Positions 18,864 to 26,087 of a DNA stretch of 64,000 nucleotides are shown in pieces. The DNA is taken from NCBI RefSeq assembly GCF_003955715.1, contig NZ_CP034463.1, forward strand, positions 2,914,001 through 2,978,000, in the 5' to 3' direction. Source of the stretch: Streptomyces aquilus (GTDB taxonomy: Bacteria > Actinomycetota > Actinomycetes > Streptomycetales > Streptomycetaceae). Every line of letters starts with the position of its first letter. Position 1 is the first letter of the stretch. The notes beneath the pieces were generated by a model. The model saw only the letters and a program-made list of their open reading frames with translations. It did not search any database and was not told the origin of the DNA. The translations under genes and the position numbers were made by a program.

Positions 18864-20294
18864 CTACTTGTCATCCACCCCGATGTGATGCACCCGGACC
18901 AGGTTCGTCGACCCGGACACCCCAGGCGGCGAACCGGCCGTGATGACCACGATGTCGCCCTTCTGGCAGCGGCCGTACTTCAACAGCAGTTCGTCCACCT
19001 GGTCGACCATCGCGTCCGTGGAATCCACATGCGGCCCGAGGAACGTCTCCACACCCCACGTCAGATTCAACTGCGAGCGAGTAGCCGGCTCCGGCGTGAA
19101 CGCCAGCAGCGGGATCGGGGACCGGTACCGGGAGAGCCTCCGTACCGTGTCCCCGGATTGCGTGAACGCGACCAAGAACTTCGCGCCCAGGAAGTCGCCC
19201 ATCTCCGCCGCCGCCCGAGCCACCGCCCCGCCCTGGGTGCGGGGCTTGTTGCGGTCCGTCAGTGGGGGCAGGCCCTTCGCGAGGATGTCCTCCTCCGCCG
19301 CCTCCACGATCCGCGCCATCGTCCGGACCGTCTCCACCGCGTACTTGCCGACGCTCGTCTCGCCCGACAGCATCACCGCGTCCGTGCCGTCGATGACCGC
19401 GTTGGCGACGTCCGAGGCCTCCGCCCGCGTGGGTCGCGAGTTGTCGATCATCGAGTCCAGCATCTGCGTCGCCACGATCACCGGCTTGGCGTTGCGCTTG
19501 GCCAGTTTGATCGCGCGTTTCTGGACGATCGGGACCTGTTCCAGGGGCATTTCGACGCCGAGGTCACCGCGCGCGACCATGATGCCGTCGAAGGCCGCGA
19601 CGATGTCCTCGATCGCGTCCACCGCCTGCGGCTTCTCCACCTTGGCGATCACCGGCAGCCTGCGGCCCTCCTCGTCCATGATGCGGTGGACGTCCTCGAT
19701 GTCCCGGCCGGAGCGGACGAAGGACAGGGCGATGACGTCGAAGCCCGCCCGCAGCGCCCAGCGCAGGTCCGCCTCGTCCTTCTCCGAGAGGGCCGGGACG
19801 GAGACCGCCACGCCGGGGAGGTTCAGGCCCTTGTGGTCGGAGATCATGCCGCCTTCGACCACCGTCGTGTGGACGTGCGGGCCGTCGACTTCCGTGACCT
19901 CCAGGCACACCTTGCCGTCGTCGACGAGGATGCGCTCCCCTGGCGTCACGTCCTCCGCCAGGCCGGCGTACGTCGTCCCGCACCGCCCCTGGTTTCCCTC
20001 CACGCCCTCCTCCACCGTGATGGTGAAGGAATCCCCGCGTTCAAGGAGTACGGGGCCCTCCGCGAAGCGTCCGAGGCGGATCTTCGGGCCCTGAAGGTCG
20101 GCGAGGAGGCCGACGCTGTGGCCGGTCTCGTCGGAGGCCTTGCGGACGCGCTGGTAGCGCTCCTCGTGTTCGGCGTAGCCGCCGTGGCTGAGGTTGAAGC
20201 GGGCTACGTCCATTCCGGCTTCGACCAGGGCTTTGATCTGGTCGTATGTGTCGGTGGCGGGGCCCAGGGTGCAGACGATTTTGGCTCGGCGCAT
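18864..20294 (-). CDS. pyk: pyruvate kinase
   Basis: The 476-residue glycolytic enzyme converts phosphoenolpyruvate and ADP to pyruvate and ATP. Motifs include MRRAKIVCTLGPATDTYDQI, FNLSHG, the active-site block VIAKVEKPQAVD...GIMVARGDLGVEMPLE and ATQMLDSMI...PTRAEASDVANAV. The segment LLADLQGPKIRLG has Lys where K+-dependent kinases have Glu (DTKGPEIR), which predicts K+-independent activity of the E. coli PykA kind. The C-terminal regulatory domain is complete (FLVAFTQSGDTVRRLSRYR). The gene lies 101 bp downstream of the SIMPL gene on the same strand, and has its own upstream gap. Confidence 0.96.
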   Translation of the reverse strand: MRRAKIVCTLGPATDTYDQIKALVEAGMDVARFNLSHGGYAEHEERYQRVRKASDETGHSVGLLADLQGPKIRLGRFAEGPVLLERGDSFTITVEEGVEGNQGRCGTTYAGLAEDVTPGERILVDDGKVCLEVTEVDGPHVHTTVVEGGMISDHKGLNLPGVAVSVPALSEKDEADLRWALRAGFDVIALSFVRSGRDIEDVHRIMDEEGRRLPVIAKVEKPQAVDAIEDIVAAFDGIMVARGDLGVEMPLEQVPIVQKRAIKLAKRNAKPVIVATQMLDSMIDNSRPTRAEASDVANAVIDGTDAVMLSGETSVGKYAVETVRTMARIVEAAEEDILAKGLPPLTDRNKPRTQGGAVARAAAEMGDFLGAKFLVAFTQSGDTVRRLSRYRSPIPLLAFTPEPATRSQLNLTWGVETFLGPHVDSTDAMVDQVDELLLKYGRCQKGDIVVITAGSPPGVSGSTNLVRVHHIGVDDK

Positions 20295-20395
20295 GGTTCG
20301 ACCTTAGGGCTTACCGGCGGGTAGGGAATTGGCCGGGAATGACCGCCCAACAACCTTTCGATGAAGGGGTGTTGACAAGACTTGAAGTGGGCGGT

Positions 20396-21112
20396 TCACA
20401 GTCGCGGCGGGTGCATGGTGAAGCGGGCGTTGACCTGGGCGTGGACGTGTTGGCGTTGGGGTTCGAGGTCGAGGGGGGCTGCGGCGGTGTCTTCCGCGGC
20501 GGCGTAGGCCATGGAGCGCATGCGGCCGCCGGGTGCGGCGGGGGCGAGGGGCTGGGCGTTCTCGGCGCCGATGTCGGCGAGCTCCACCAGGGCCGCGAGC
20601 GTCGTACCCAGTGCTTCCGCGTACTCCTGTGCTCGCTGGACCGCTTCGCGTACGGCCTGTTGGCGTGCCTCGCGGTAGGCGGGTGAGGTGAGGCGCAGGG
20701 CCCACCAGGGGCCGTCCACGTGGGTGAGGTCCAAGTCGGCTACGCGGGTGGTGAGTTCGCCCAAGGCCGTGAAGTCCGTGAGTTCCGCGGTGATGCGGAC
20801 GCGGCCGTGATAGGCATGCACCCTCTCTCCCCGTCCCTTCTCCTTCAGTTCCGGGGTGATGGAGAAGGAGCCCGTCTCCAGTTTCTCGACCGCGTCGCCG
20901 TAGGTCTTGATGAGGTCGAGGACCGTGGCGTTGCGGCGGGTGAGGTCGTCGAGGGCGGTGCGGCGGTCTTTGCCGCGGGCGGCGACGGTGACGCCGATGC
21001 GGGCGATCTCGGGGTCGACTTCGAGGCGTGCTTCGCCGCGGACGGCGATGCGGGGGGCGTCGGGGGTGCCGTAGGGCACGGGGGGTGCGGGGTCCGGGGA
21101 AGGTGTGGTCAT
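20396..21112 (-). CDS. SIMPL domain-containing protein (DUF541)
   Basis: The 238-residue protein has the SIMPL pattern: RIAVRGEARLEVDPEIARIGVTVAARGKDR near the start, a central ELKEKGRGERVHAYHGRVRITAEL, and AREAVQRAQEYAEALGTTLAALVELADIG towards the end. The family is widespread and poorly understood, often exported in other phyla. Here no signal peptide is visible, so it is probably cytoplasmic. The ATG at 21112 is chosen; a GTG three codons earlier is possible. Confidence 0.85.
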   Translation of the reverse strand: MTTPSPDPAPPVPYGTPDAPRIAVRGEARLEVDPEIARIGVTVAARGKDRRTALDDLTRRNATVLDLIKTYGDAVEKLETGSFSITPELKEKGRGERVHAYHGRVRITAELTDFTALGELTTRVADLDLTHVDGPWWALRLTSPAYREARQQAVREAVQRAQEYAEALGTTLAALVELADIGAENAQPLAPAAPGGRMRSMAYAAAEDTAAAPLDLEPQRQHVHAQVNARFTMHPPRL

Positions 21113-21221
21113 ACGACCCACTCTGTCACTTCTTGACTGGTTACCGGCGGCTCAAGTGACGGGTTAGGTCACCAGATCGAAACCTCTGGGGGCTATTGCC
21201 GTTCGGCATGCTCGGGTCAGA

Positions 21222-21247
21222 ATCTACGCGCGTTTATCTACGCGCGT
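21222..21247 (+). promoter_or_regulatory. direct repeat atctacgcgcgt x2 upstream of the 5'-nucleotidase
   Basis: Two identical 12-bp copies (21222-21233 and 21236-21247) stand 14 bp apart and each contains the self-complementary core acgcgcgt. They end 30 bp before the start codon, where a promoter or operator would be. The sequence does not match the GTTCACC-type PHO box. Confidence 0.45.
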
Positions 21248-21276
21248 CGTTGACCGTGCCCCTAGGAGATCTAGAC

Positions 21277-23082
21277 ATGCCGTTGAACCGCAGGAAGTTC
21301 CTGGAGAAGTCCGCCGTGACCGGAGCCGGGGTCGCGCTGGCGAGCGCGGTGGGGGCTCCTGCGGCGCAGGCGGCGGAGGCCGGGAAGGGGAAGAAGCCGG
21401 CGAAGCGGTACTCCCTGACGGTGATGGGCACGACGGACCTGCACGGGCATGTCTTCAACTGGGACTACTTCAAGGACGCGGAGTACTCGGACGCGAAGGG
21501 CAACGCGCAGGGTCTGTCGCGTATCTCGACGCTGGTGAACCAGGTGCGCGCGGAGAAGGGGCGCTGCAACACGCTGTTGCTCGACGCGGGCGACACGATC
21601 CAGGGCACGCCGCTGACGTACTACTACGCGAAGGTGGACCCGATCACCGCCCCCGGTGGTCCCGTGCACCCGATGGCCGCCGCCATGAACGCCATCGGGT
21701 ACGACGCCGTGGCGCTCGGCAACCACGAGTTCAACTACGGCATCGAGACGCTGCGGAAGTTCGAGGAGCAGTGTGACTTCCCGCTGCTGGGTGCGAACGC
21801 GCTGGACGCGAAGACGCTGAAGCCGGCGTTCCCGCCCTACTTCATCAAGAAGTTCCACGTGCCGGGTGCGCCGCCGGTGAAGGTGGCGGTGCTCGGGCTC
21901 ACCAACCCGGGTATCGCGATCTGGGACAAGGCGTACGTCGAGGGCAAGCTGACGTTCCCGGGTCTGGAGGAGCAGGCGGCGAAGTGGGTGCCGAAGCTGC
22001 GGTCGATGGGCGCGGACGTGGTCGTCGTGTCGGCGCATTCGGGGTCGTCAGGTACGTCCTCCTACGGTGACCAGCTGCCGTACGTCGAGAACTCGGCCGC
22101 GCTCGTCGCCCAGCAGGTGCCGGGGATCGACGCGATTCTCGTCGGGCACGCGCACGTGGAGATCCCGGAGCTGAAGGTCACCAACACGGCGACCGGCAAG
22201 ACCGTCGTGCTGTCCGAGCCGCTGGCCTATGCGGAGCGGCTGTCGCTGTTCGACATCGAGCTGGTCTTCGAGAAGGGGAGGTGGACGGTCGAGTCGGTCG
22301 CCGCGTCCGTCCTCAACTCGAACTCGGTCGCGGACGACCCGAAGATCACGAAGCTGCTGAAGGACGACCACGACGTCGTCGTGGAGTACGTCAACCAGGT
22401 CGTCGGTACGGCGACGCAGACGTTGACGACGGTCGAGGCGCGCTACAAGGACGCCCCGATCATCGACCTGATCACGAAGGTCCAGGAGGACGTCGTCAAG
22501 GCGGCGCTGGCGTCCACCGAGTACGCCTCGCTGCCGGTCATCGCGCAGGCGTCGCCGTTCTCGCGGACCTCGGAGATCCCGGCCGGTGACGTCACCATCC
22601 GCGACCTGTCGAGCCTGTACGTGTACGACAACACGCTGGTCGCGAAGCTCCTGACCGGGGCGCAGATCAGGGCGTACCTGGAGTACTCGGCGCAGTACTT
22701 CGTGCAGACGGCGGCGGACGCGGTGGTGGACGTCGAGAAGCTGACGAACGCGAACAACCGGCCGGACTACAACTACGACTACGTGTCGGGGCTGTCGTAC
22801 GACATCGACATCGCGCAGGCGGCGGGTTCGCGGATCAAGAACCTGACGTACAACGGTGCCGCGTTGGACGACGCGCAGCAGTTCGTGTTCGCGGTGAACA
22901 ACTACCGTGCGAACGGCGGCGGTGCGTTCCCGCATGTGGCGTCGGCGAAGGAGCTGTGGTCGGAGTCGACGGAGATCCGTACCCGGATCGCGGAGTGGGT
23001 GACGGCCAAGGGTGTGCTGAACCCCGCTGACTTCGCGTCGGTGGACTGGAAGTTGACGCGGAACGGTACGCCGGTGTTCTAG
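21277..23082 (+). CDS. Tat-exported bifunctional 5'-nucleotidase / 2',3'-cyclic phosphodiesterase-like
   Basis: The 601-residue secreted metallophosphoesterase has a twin-arginine signal (NRRKFLEKSAVTGAGVALAS, cleavage after AQA). The catalytic domain shows the metal ligands in order: TTDLHGHVF, DAGDTIQGTP, ALGNHEFNYG, VVSAHSG and VGHAHVE. The C-terminal 5'-nucleotidase domain carries the substrate-binding part (ITAPGG, NNYRANGGGAFP). It should release phosphate and nucleoside from extracellular nucleotides. The ATG at 21277 follows TAGGAG at good spacing. A strong hairpin ends the unit. Confidence 0.92.
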   Translation: MPLNRRKFLEKSAVTGAGVALASAVGAPAAQAAEAGKGKKPAKRYSLTVMGTTDLHGHVFNWDYFKDAEYSDAKGNAQGLSRISTLVNQVRAEKGRCNTLLLDAGDTIQGTPLTYYYAKVDPITAPGGPVHPMAAAMNAIGYDAVALGNHEFNYGIETLRKFEEQCDFPLLGANALDAKTLKPAFPPYFIKKFHVPGAPPVKVAVLGLTNPGIAIWDKAYVEGKLTFPGLEEQAAKWVPKLRSMGADVVVVSAHSGSSGTSSYGDQLPYVENSAALVAQQVPGIDAILVGHAHVEIPELKVTNTATGKTVVLSEPLAYAERLSLFDIELVFEKGRWTVESVAASVLNSNSVADDPKITKLLKDDHDVVVEYVNQVVGTATQTLTTVEARYKDAPIIDLITKVQEDVVKAALASTEYASLPVIAQASPFSRTSEIPAGDVTIRDLSSLYVYDNTLVAKLLTGAQIRAYLEYSAQYFVQTAADAVVDVEKLTNANNRPDYNYDYVSGLSYDIDIAQAAGSRIKNLTYNGAALDDAQQFVFAVNNYRANGGGAFPHVASAKELWSESTEIRTRIAEWVTAKGVLNPADFASVDWKLTRNGTPVF

Positions 23083-23104
23083 CCGACTTTGGCGCGTTGG
23101 ACTC

Positions 23105-23142
23105 GTCGCGGACCCGGCCTTGAGGCGGTACGGGTCCGCGAC
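23105..23142. terminator. bidirectional terminator between 5'-nucleotidase and N-hydroxylase genes
   Basis: The 12-bp perfect arms gtcgcggacccg (23105-23116) and cgggtccgcgac (23131-23142) surround a 14-base loop, with a short T run (ctttta) on the plus strand. Confidence 0.85.
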
Positions 23143-23147
23143 GGCTT

Positions 23148-24572
23148 TTATCGGGCGTCTGTCAGCGGGGTGAGCGCGGCGGGGGCCTGGCGGGCCTGCG
23201 GGACCCGGGCCGTCTGCTCGAGTCCGAAGGTGGTGAAGGCCGTTCGGGTGGGCAGGGGGTAGGGGTCCTTGCCGGTCACGGTGTTGAGGATGGCGGCGCT
23301 GCGCCAGGCGGCGAGGCCGAGGTCGGGGGTGCCGACGCCGTGGGTGTGGCGTTCGGCGTTCTGGACGTAGAGGGAGCCGGTGACGGAGGCGTCCATGACG
23401 AGCCTGAAGTGTTCGTCGACGCGGGGGCGGTCGCGGCTGTCGCGGCGCAGGTAGGGGTCGAGTCCGGCGAGGATGCGGGCGAGGGGGCGTTCGCGGTAGC
23501 CGGTGGCGAGGACGACGGCGTCGGTGGTGAGGCGGGAGCGGGTGTTCTGCTCGGTGTGTTCGAGGTGGAGTTCGACCTTGGTGGTGGCGACCCGGCCGGC
23601 GGTGCGGACGCGGACGCCGGGGGTGAGGGTGGTGTCGGGCCAGCCGCCGTGCAGGGTGCGTTGGTAGAGCTCGTCGTGGATGGCGGCGATGGTGTCGTTG
23701 TCGATTCCCTTGTGGAGTTGCCACTGGGTGGTGACGAGGCGGTCGCGGACGCCTTCGGCGAGGGCGTGGAAGTAGCGGGTGTAGTCGGGGGTGAAGTGCT
23801 CCAGGCCGAGCTTGGAGTACTCCATGGGGGCGAAGGCTTCGGTGCGGCCGAGCCAGTGGAGGCCTTCGCGGCCGGCGGGGCGCTGACGGAGCAGGTCGAG
23901 GAAGATCTCGGCGCCGGACTGTCCGAGGCCGATGACGGTGACGTGTTCGGCGGCGGTGAGGGTCTCGCGGTGGGCGAGGTAGTCGGCGGCGTGGATGACG
24001 GGCACGCCGGCGGCTTCGACGAGCGGCTTGAGGGGTTCGGGGACGTAGGGCTCGGTGCCGACGCCGAGGACGATGTTCCTGGTGTACGTACGGCCGAGGG
24101 CCTCGGCTTCGCCTTCCGTGTCGAGCTGGGTGAAGTCGACTTCGAAGATGTCGCGTTCGGGGTTCCAGCGGACGGCGTCGACCTGGTGGCCGAAGTGGAG
24201 GCCGGGGAGGTTCTCGGCGACCCAGCGGCAGTAGGCGTCGTACTCGGCGCGCTGGATGTGGAAGCGCTCGGCGAAGTAGAAGGGGAAGAGCCGTTCGCGG
24301 GCCTTGAGGTAGTTCAGGAAGGTCCAGGGGCTGGCGGGGTCGGCGAGGGTCACCAGGTCGGCGAGGAACGGGACTTGGATGCGCGCGCCGTCGATGAGGA
24401 GGCCTGGGTGCCAGTCGAAGGCGGGGCGTTGTTCGTAGAAGGCGGTGTCGAGTTCGGCGAGGGGGTGGGCGAGGGCGGCGAGGGAGAGGTTGAAGGGGCC
24501 GATGCCGATGCCGACCAGGTCGCGGGGTGCGTCGGGCTCGTGGGGCGGGGTGGGGGTGGGGGTGGGGCTCAT
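23148..24572 (-). CDS. lysine/ornithine/diamine N-monooxygenase (SidA/IucD/PvdA/DesB family)
   Basis: The 474-residue FAD- and NADPH-dependent hydroxylase would N-hydroxylate an amine for a hydroxamate. FAD site: DLVGIGIGPFNLSLAALA. Substrate and flavin region: FYEQRPAFDWHPGLLIDGARIQ and FLADLVTLADPASPWTFLNYL. NADPH site: VIGLGQSGAEIFLDLL. C-terminal ATGYRERP is the family's conserved motif. Its start overlaps the stop of the PLP decarboxylase (ATGA), so the enzyme most likely works on the decarboxylated diamine (cadaverine or putrescine), as DesB does after DesA. No acyltransferase (DesC) or NIS synthetase (DesD) gene lies nearby. The N-terminal Pro/Thr run (SPTPTPTPP) is unusual. Confidence 0.9.
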   Translation of the reverse strand: MSPTPTPTPPHEPDAPRDLVGIGIGPFNLSLAALAHPLAELDTAFYEQRPAFDWHPGLLIDGARIQVPFLADLVTLADPASPWTFLNYLKARERLFPFYFAERFHIQRAEYDAYCRWVAENLPGLHFGHQVDAVRWNPERDIFEVDFTQLDTEGEAEALGRTYTRNIVLGVGTEPYVPEPLKPLVEAAGVPVIHAADYLAHRETLTAAEHVTVIGLGQSGAEIFLDLLRQRPAGREGLHWLGRTEAFAPMEYSKLGLEHFTPDYTRYFHALAEGVRDRLVTTQWQLHKGIDNDTIAAIHDELYQRTLHGGWPDTTLTPGVRVRTAGRVATTKVELHLEHTEQNTRSRLTTDAVVLATGYRERPLARILAGLDPYLRRDSRDRPRVDEHFRLVMDASVTGSLYVQNAERHTHGVGTPDLGLAAWRSAAILNTVTGKDPYPLPTRTAFTTFGLEQTARVPQARQAPAALTPLTDAR

Positions 24573-25975
24573 CGGGGGGTGGTTCCTTCCACGAGTTTCA
24601 GGAGGGCGGCCAGGTCGTCGGGCCGGGTGTGGGGGTTGAGGAGGGTGGCCTTGAGCCAGAGCCGGCCGTCCATGCGGGCCCGGCCGAGGACGGCGCGGCC
24701 GGTGGTGAGGAGGTGCCGGCGGGTGGCGGCGATGTCGTCGTCGGTCGCGTGTGCGGGGCGGAACAGCACCGTGCTGATGGTGGGCCGGTCGTAGAGCTCG
24801 AAGCGGGGGTGTGCGTCGAGGAGCTCCGCGAACTCGCGGGCCCGGTCGCAGACTTGGTCGACGAGGGCGCCGAGTCCTGCCCGCCCGAGGGTTTTCAGGG
24901 TGACGGCGATTTTCAGCACGTCGGGGCGGCGGCTGGTGCGCAGGGAGCGGCCGAGGAGGTCGGGCAGGCCTGCCTCGGTGTCGTCGTCGGCGTTGAGGTA
25001 GTCGGCGCGTTGGTGGAGGGCGGCGAGGTCCTGCGGGGCCTTGACGGCGAGGAGGCCGGCGGCGACGGGTTGCCAGCCGAGTTTGTGCAGGTCGAGGGTG
25101 ACGGTGCCGGCGGCGCTGATGCCGGTGAGTTGGTGACGCCGGGTTTCGCTGAAGAGGAGGCCTCCGCCGTATGCCGCGTCGATGTGGAAGCGGGCTCCGT
25201 GGGTGTCGCAGACGGCGGCGATCTCGGGGAGGGGGTCGATGAGGCCGGCGTCGGTGGTGCCTGCGGTGGCGGCGACGAGGTGGGGGCCCTGGTGCCGGGT
25301 GAGGGTTTCGGCGAGGGCGGTGGGGTCGAGGGTGCCGGTGGGGGTGGGGACGATCACTGGGTCGGGAAGGCCGAATAGCCAGGCGGCGCGGGGCAGTGAA
25401 TGGTGGGCGTTTGCCCCGCAGATCAGCCGGACGCCGGCACCGAGGGATTCCCTGGCCAGGAGTAGGGCCAGTTGGTTGGATTCGGTGCCGCCCGTTGTTA
25501 CCAGGGCGTCGCTGTCGGCTGCGGGTAGGTGGAGGCTTGTCGCGCAGTTCCCCGCGCCCCTGGGCGGCTCACCGTAGACCTCGTTTGTAAGTGCCCGAGT
25601 TACCAGCAGCTCCAGTTCGGACGCCGCTGGTGCCTGGTCCCAGGAGTCCAGGGAGGGGTTGAGCACGCTCGCAGCCAAGTCCGCTGCCGCTGCGACCGCC
25701 AGCGGCGGGCAGTGCAGATGCGCCGCGCACAGCGGGTCCGCCGGGTCCGCCGAGCCTTCCGCCAACGCCCGCACCACGTGCCGTAGCGCCTCCGGGTCAC
25801 CCTCCTGCGGGAGTACGTCGCCCACGGCCGCCCGCAGCCGTTCCGCGACCGCCTCCGGGCCACCCCCCGGCAACGGCCCCCCACGCGCCCGCGCCCCCTC
25901 CCCCAGGGCCTCCAGGACCTCTGTGAGCAGCGGGCGCAGGGCGTCGGGGCCGGACGCGAGGGGTGGGGTGGGCAT
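24569..25975 (-). CDS. PLP-dependent group II decarboxylase (DesA / diaminobutyrate decarboxylase-like)
   Basis: The 468-residue aspartate-aminotransferase-fold decarboxylase has HLHCPPLAVAAAADLAASVLNPSLDSWDQAP (substrate side), VTTGGTESNQLALLLARE (phosphate binding), HIDAAYGGG (Asp to the pyridine N) and LDLHKLGWQP with the Schiff-base Lys. Most relatives have DxHKW or DxHKM here, so HKL is a variant. The likely substrate is lysine, ornithine or diaminobutyrate. The ATG at 25975 has GGGAGGA 7 bp upstream. Residues reading EPPRGAGNCATS, about residue 139, come from a Streptomyces interspersed repeat inside the gene. I found no iron box (DmdR1/IdeR type) in the 112-bp upstream gap. Confidence 0.88.
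   Translation of the reverse strand: MPTPPLASGPDALRPLLTEVLEALGEGARARGGPLPGGGPEAVAERLRAAVGDVLPQEGDPEALRHVVRALAEGSADPADPLCAAHLHCPPLAVAAAADLAASVLNPSLDSWDQAPAASELELLVTRALTNEVYGEPPRGAGNCATSLHLPAADSDALVTTGGTESNQLALLLARESLGAGVRLICGANAHHSLPRAAWLFGLPDPVIVPTPTGTLDPTALAETLTRHQGPHLVAATAGTTDAGLIDPLPEIAAVCDTHGARFHIDAAYGGGLLFSETRRHQLTGISAAGTVTLDLHKLGWQPVAAGLLAVKAPQDLAALHQRADYLNADDDTEAGLPDLLGRSLRTSRRPDVLKIAVTLKTLGRAGLGALVDQVCDRAREFAELLDAHPRFELYDRPTISTVLFRPAHATDDDIAATRRHLLTTGRAVLGRARMDGRLWLKATLLNPHTRPDDLAALLKLVEGTTPR
25536..25570. repeat. Streptomyces interspersed GC-rich repeat inside a decarboxylase gene
   Basis: The core cgcgcagttccccgcgcccc is a very common scattered repeat of Streptomyces genomes, usually intergenic. 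Here it is read in frame on the minus strand as PPRGAGNCATS, between the helix VTRALTNEVYG and the conserved TTGGTESNQ block. Confidence 0.65.
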
Positions 25976-26087
25976 CGTGGGTCCTCCCGGGCGCGCTGGG
26001 CTAGAGGGAGTTCCAGCTTGTACGCGGATGCGTCATCGCGCCCGAAAAGACCAACGATCGAAACCCGAAAGGGGGTACGTCCGTGCG

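Noticed and set aside
25976..26087. Iron box (DmdR1/IdeR) upstream of the decarboxylase
   Set aside because: No TTAGGTTAGGCT-like palindrome is visible in the 112-bp gap.
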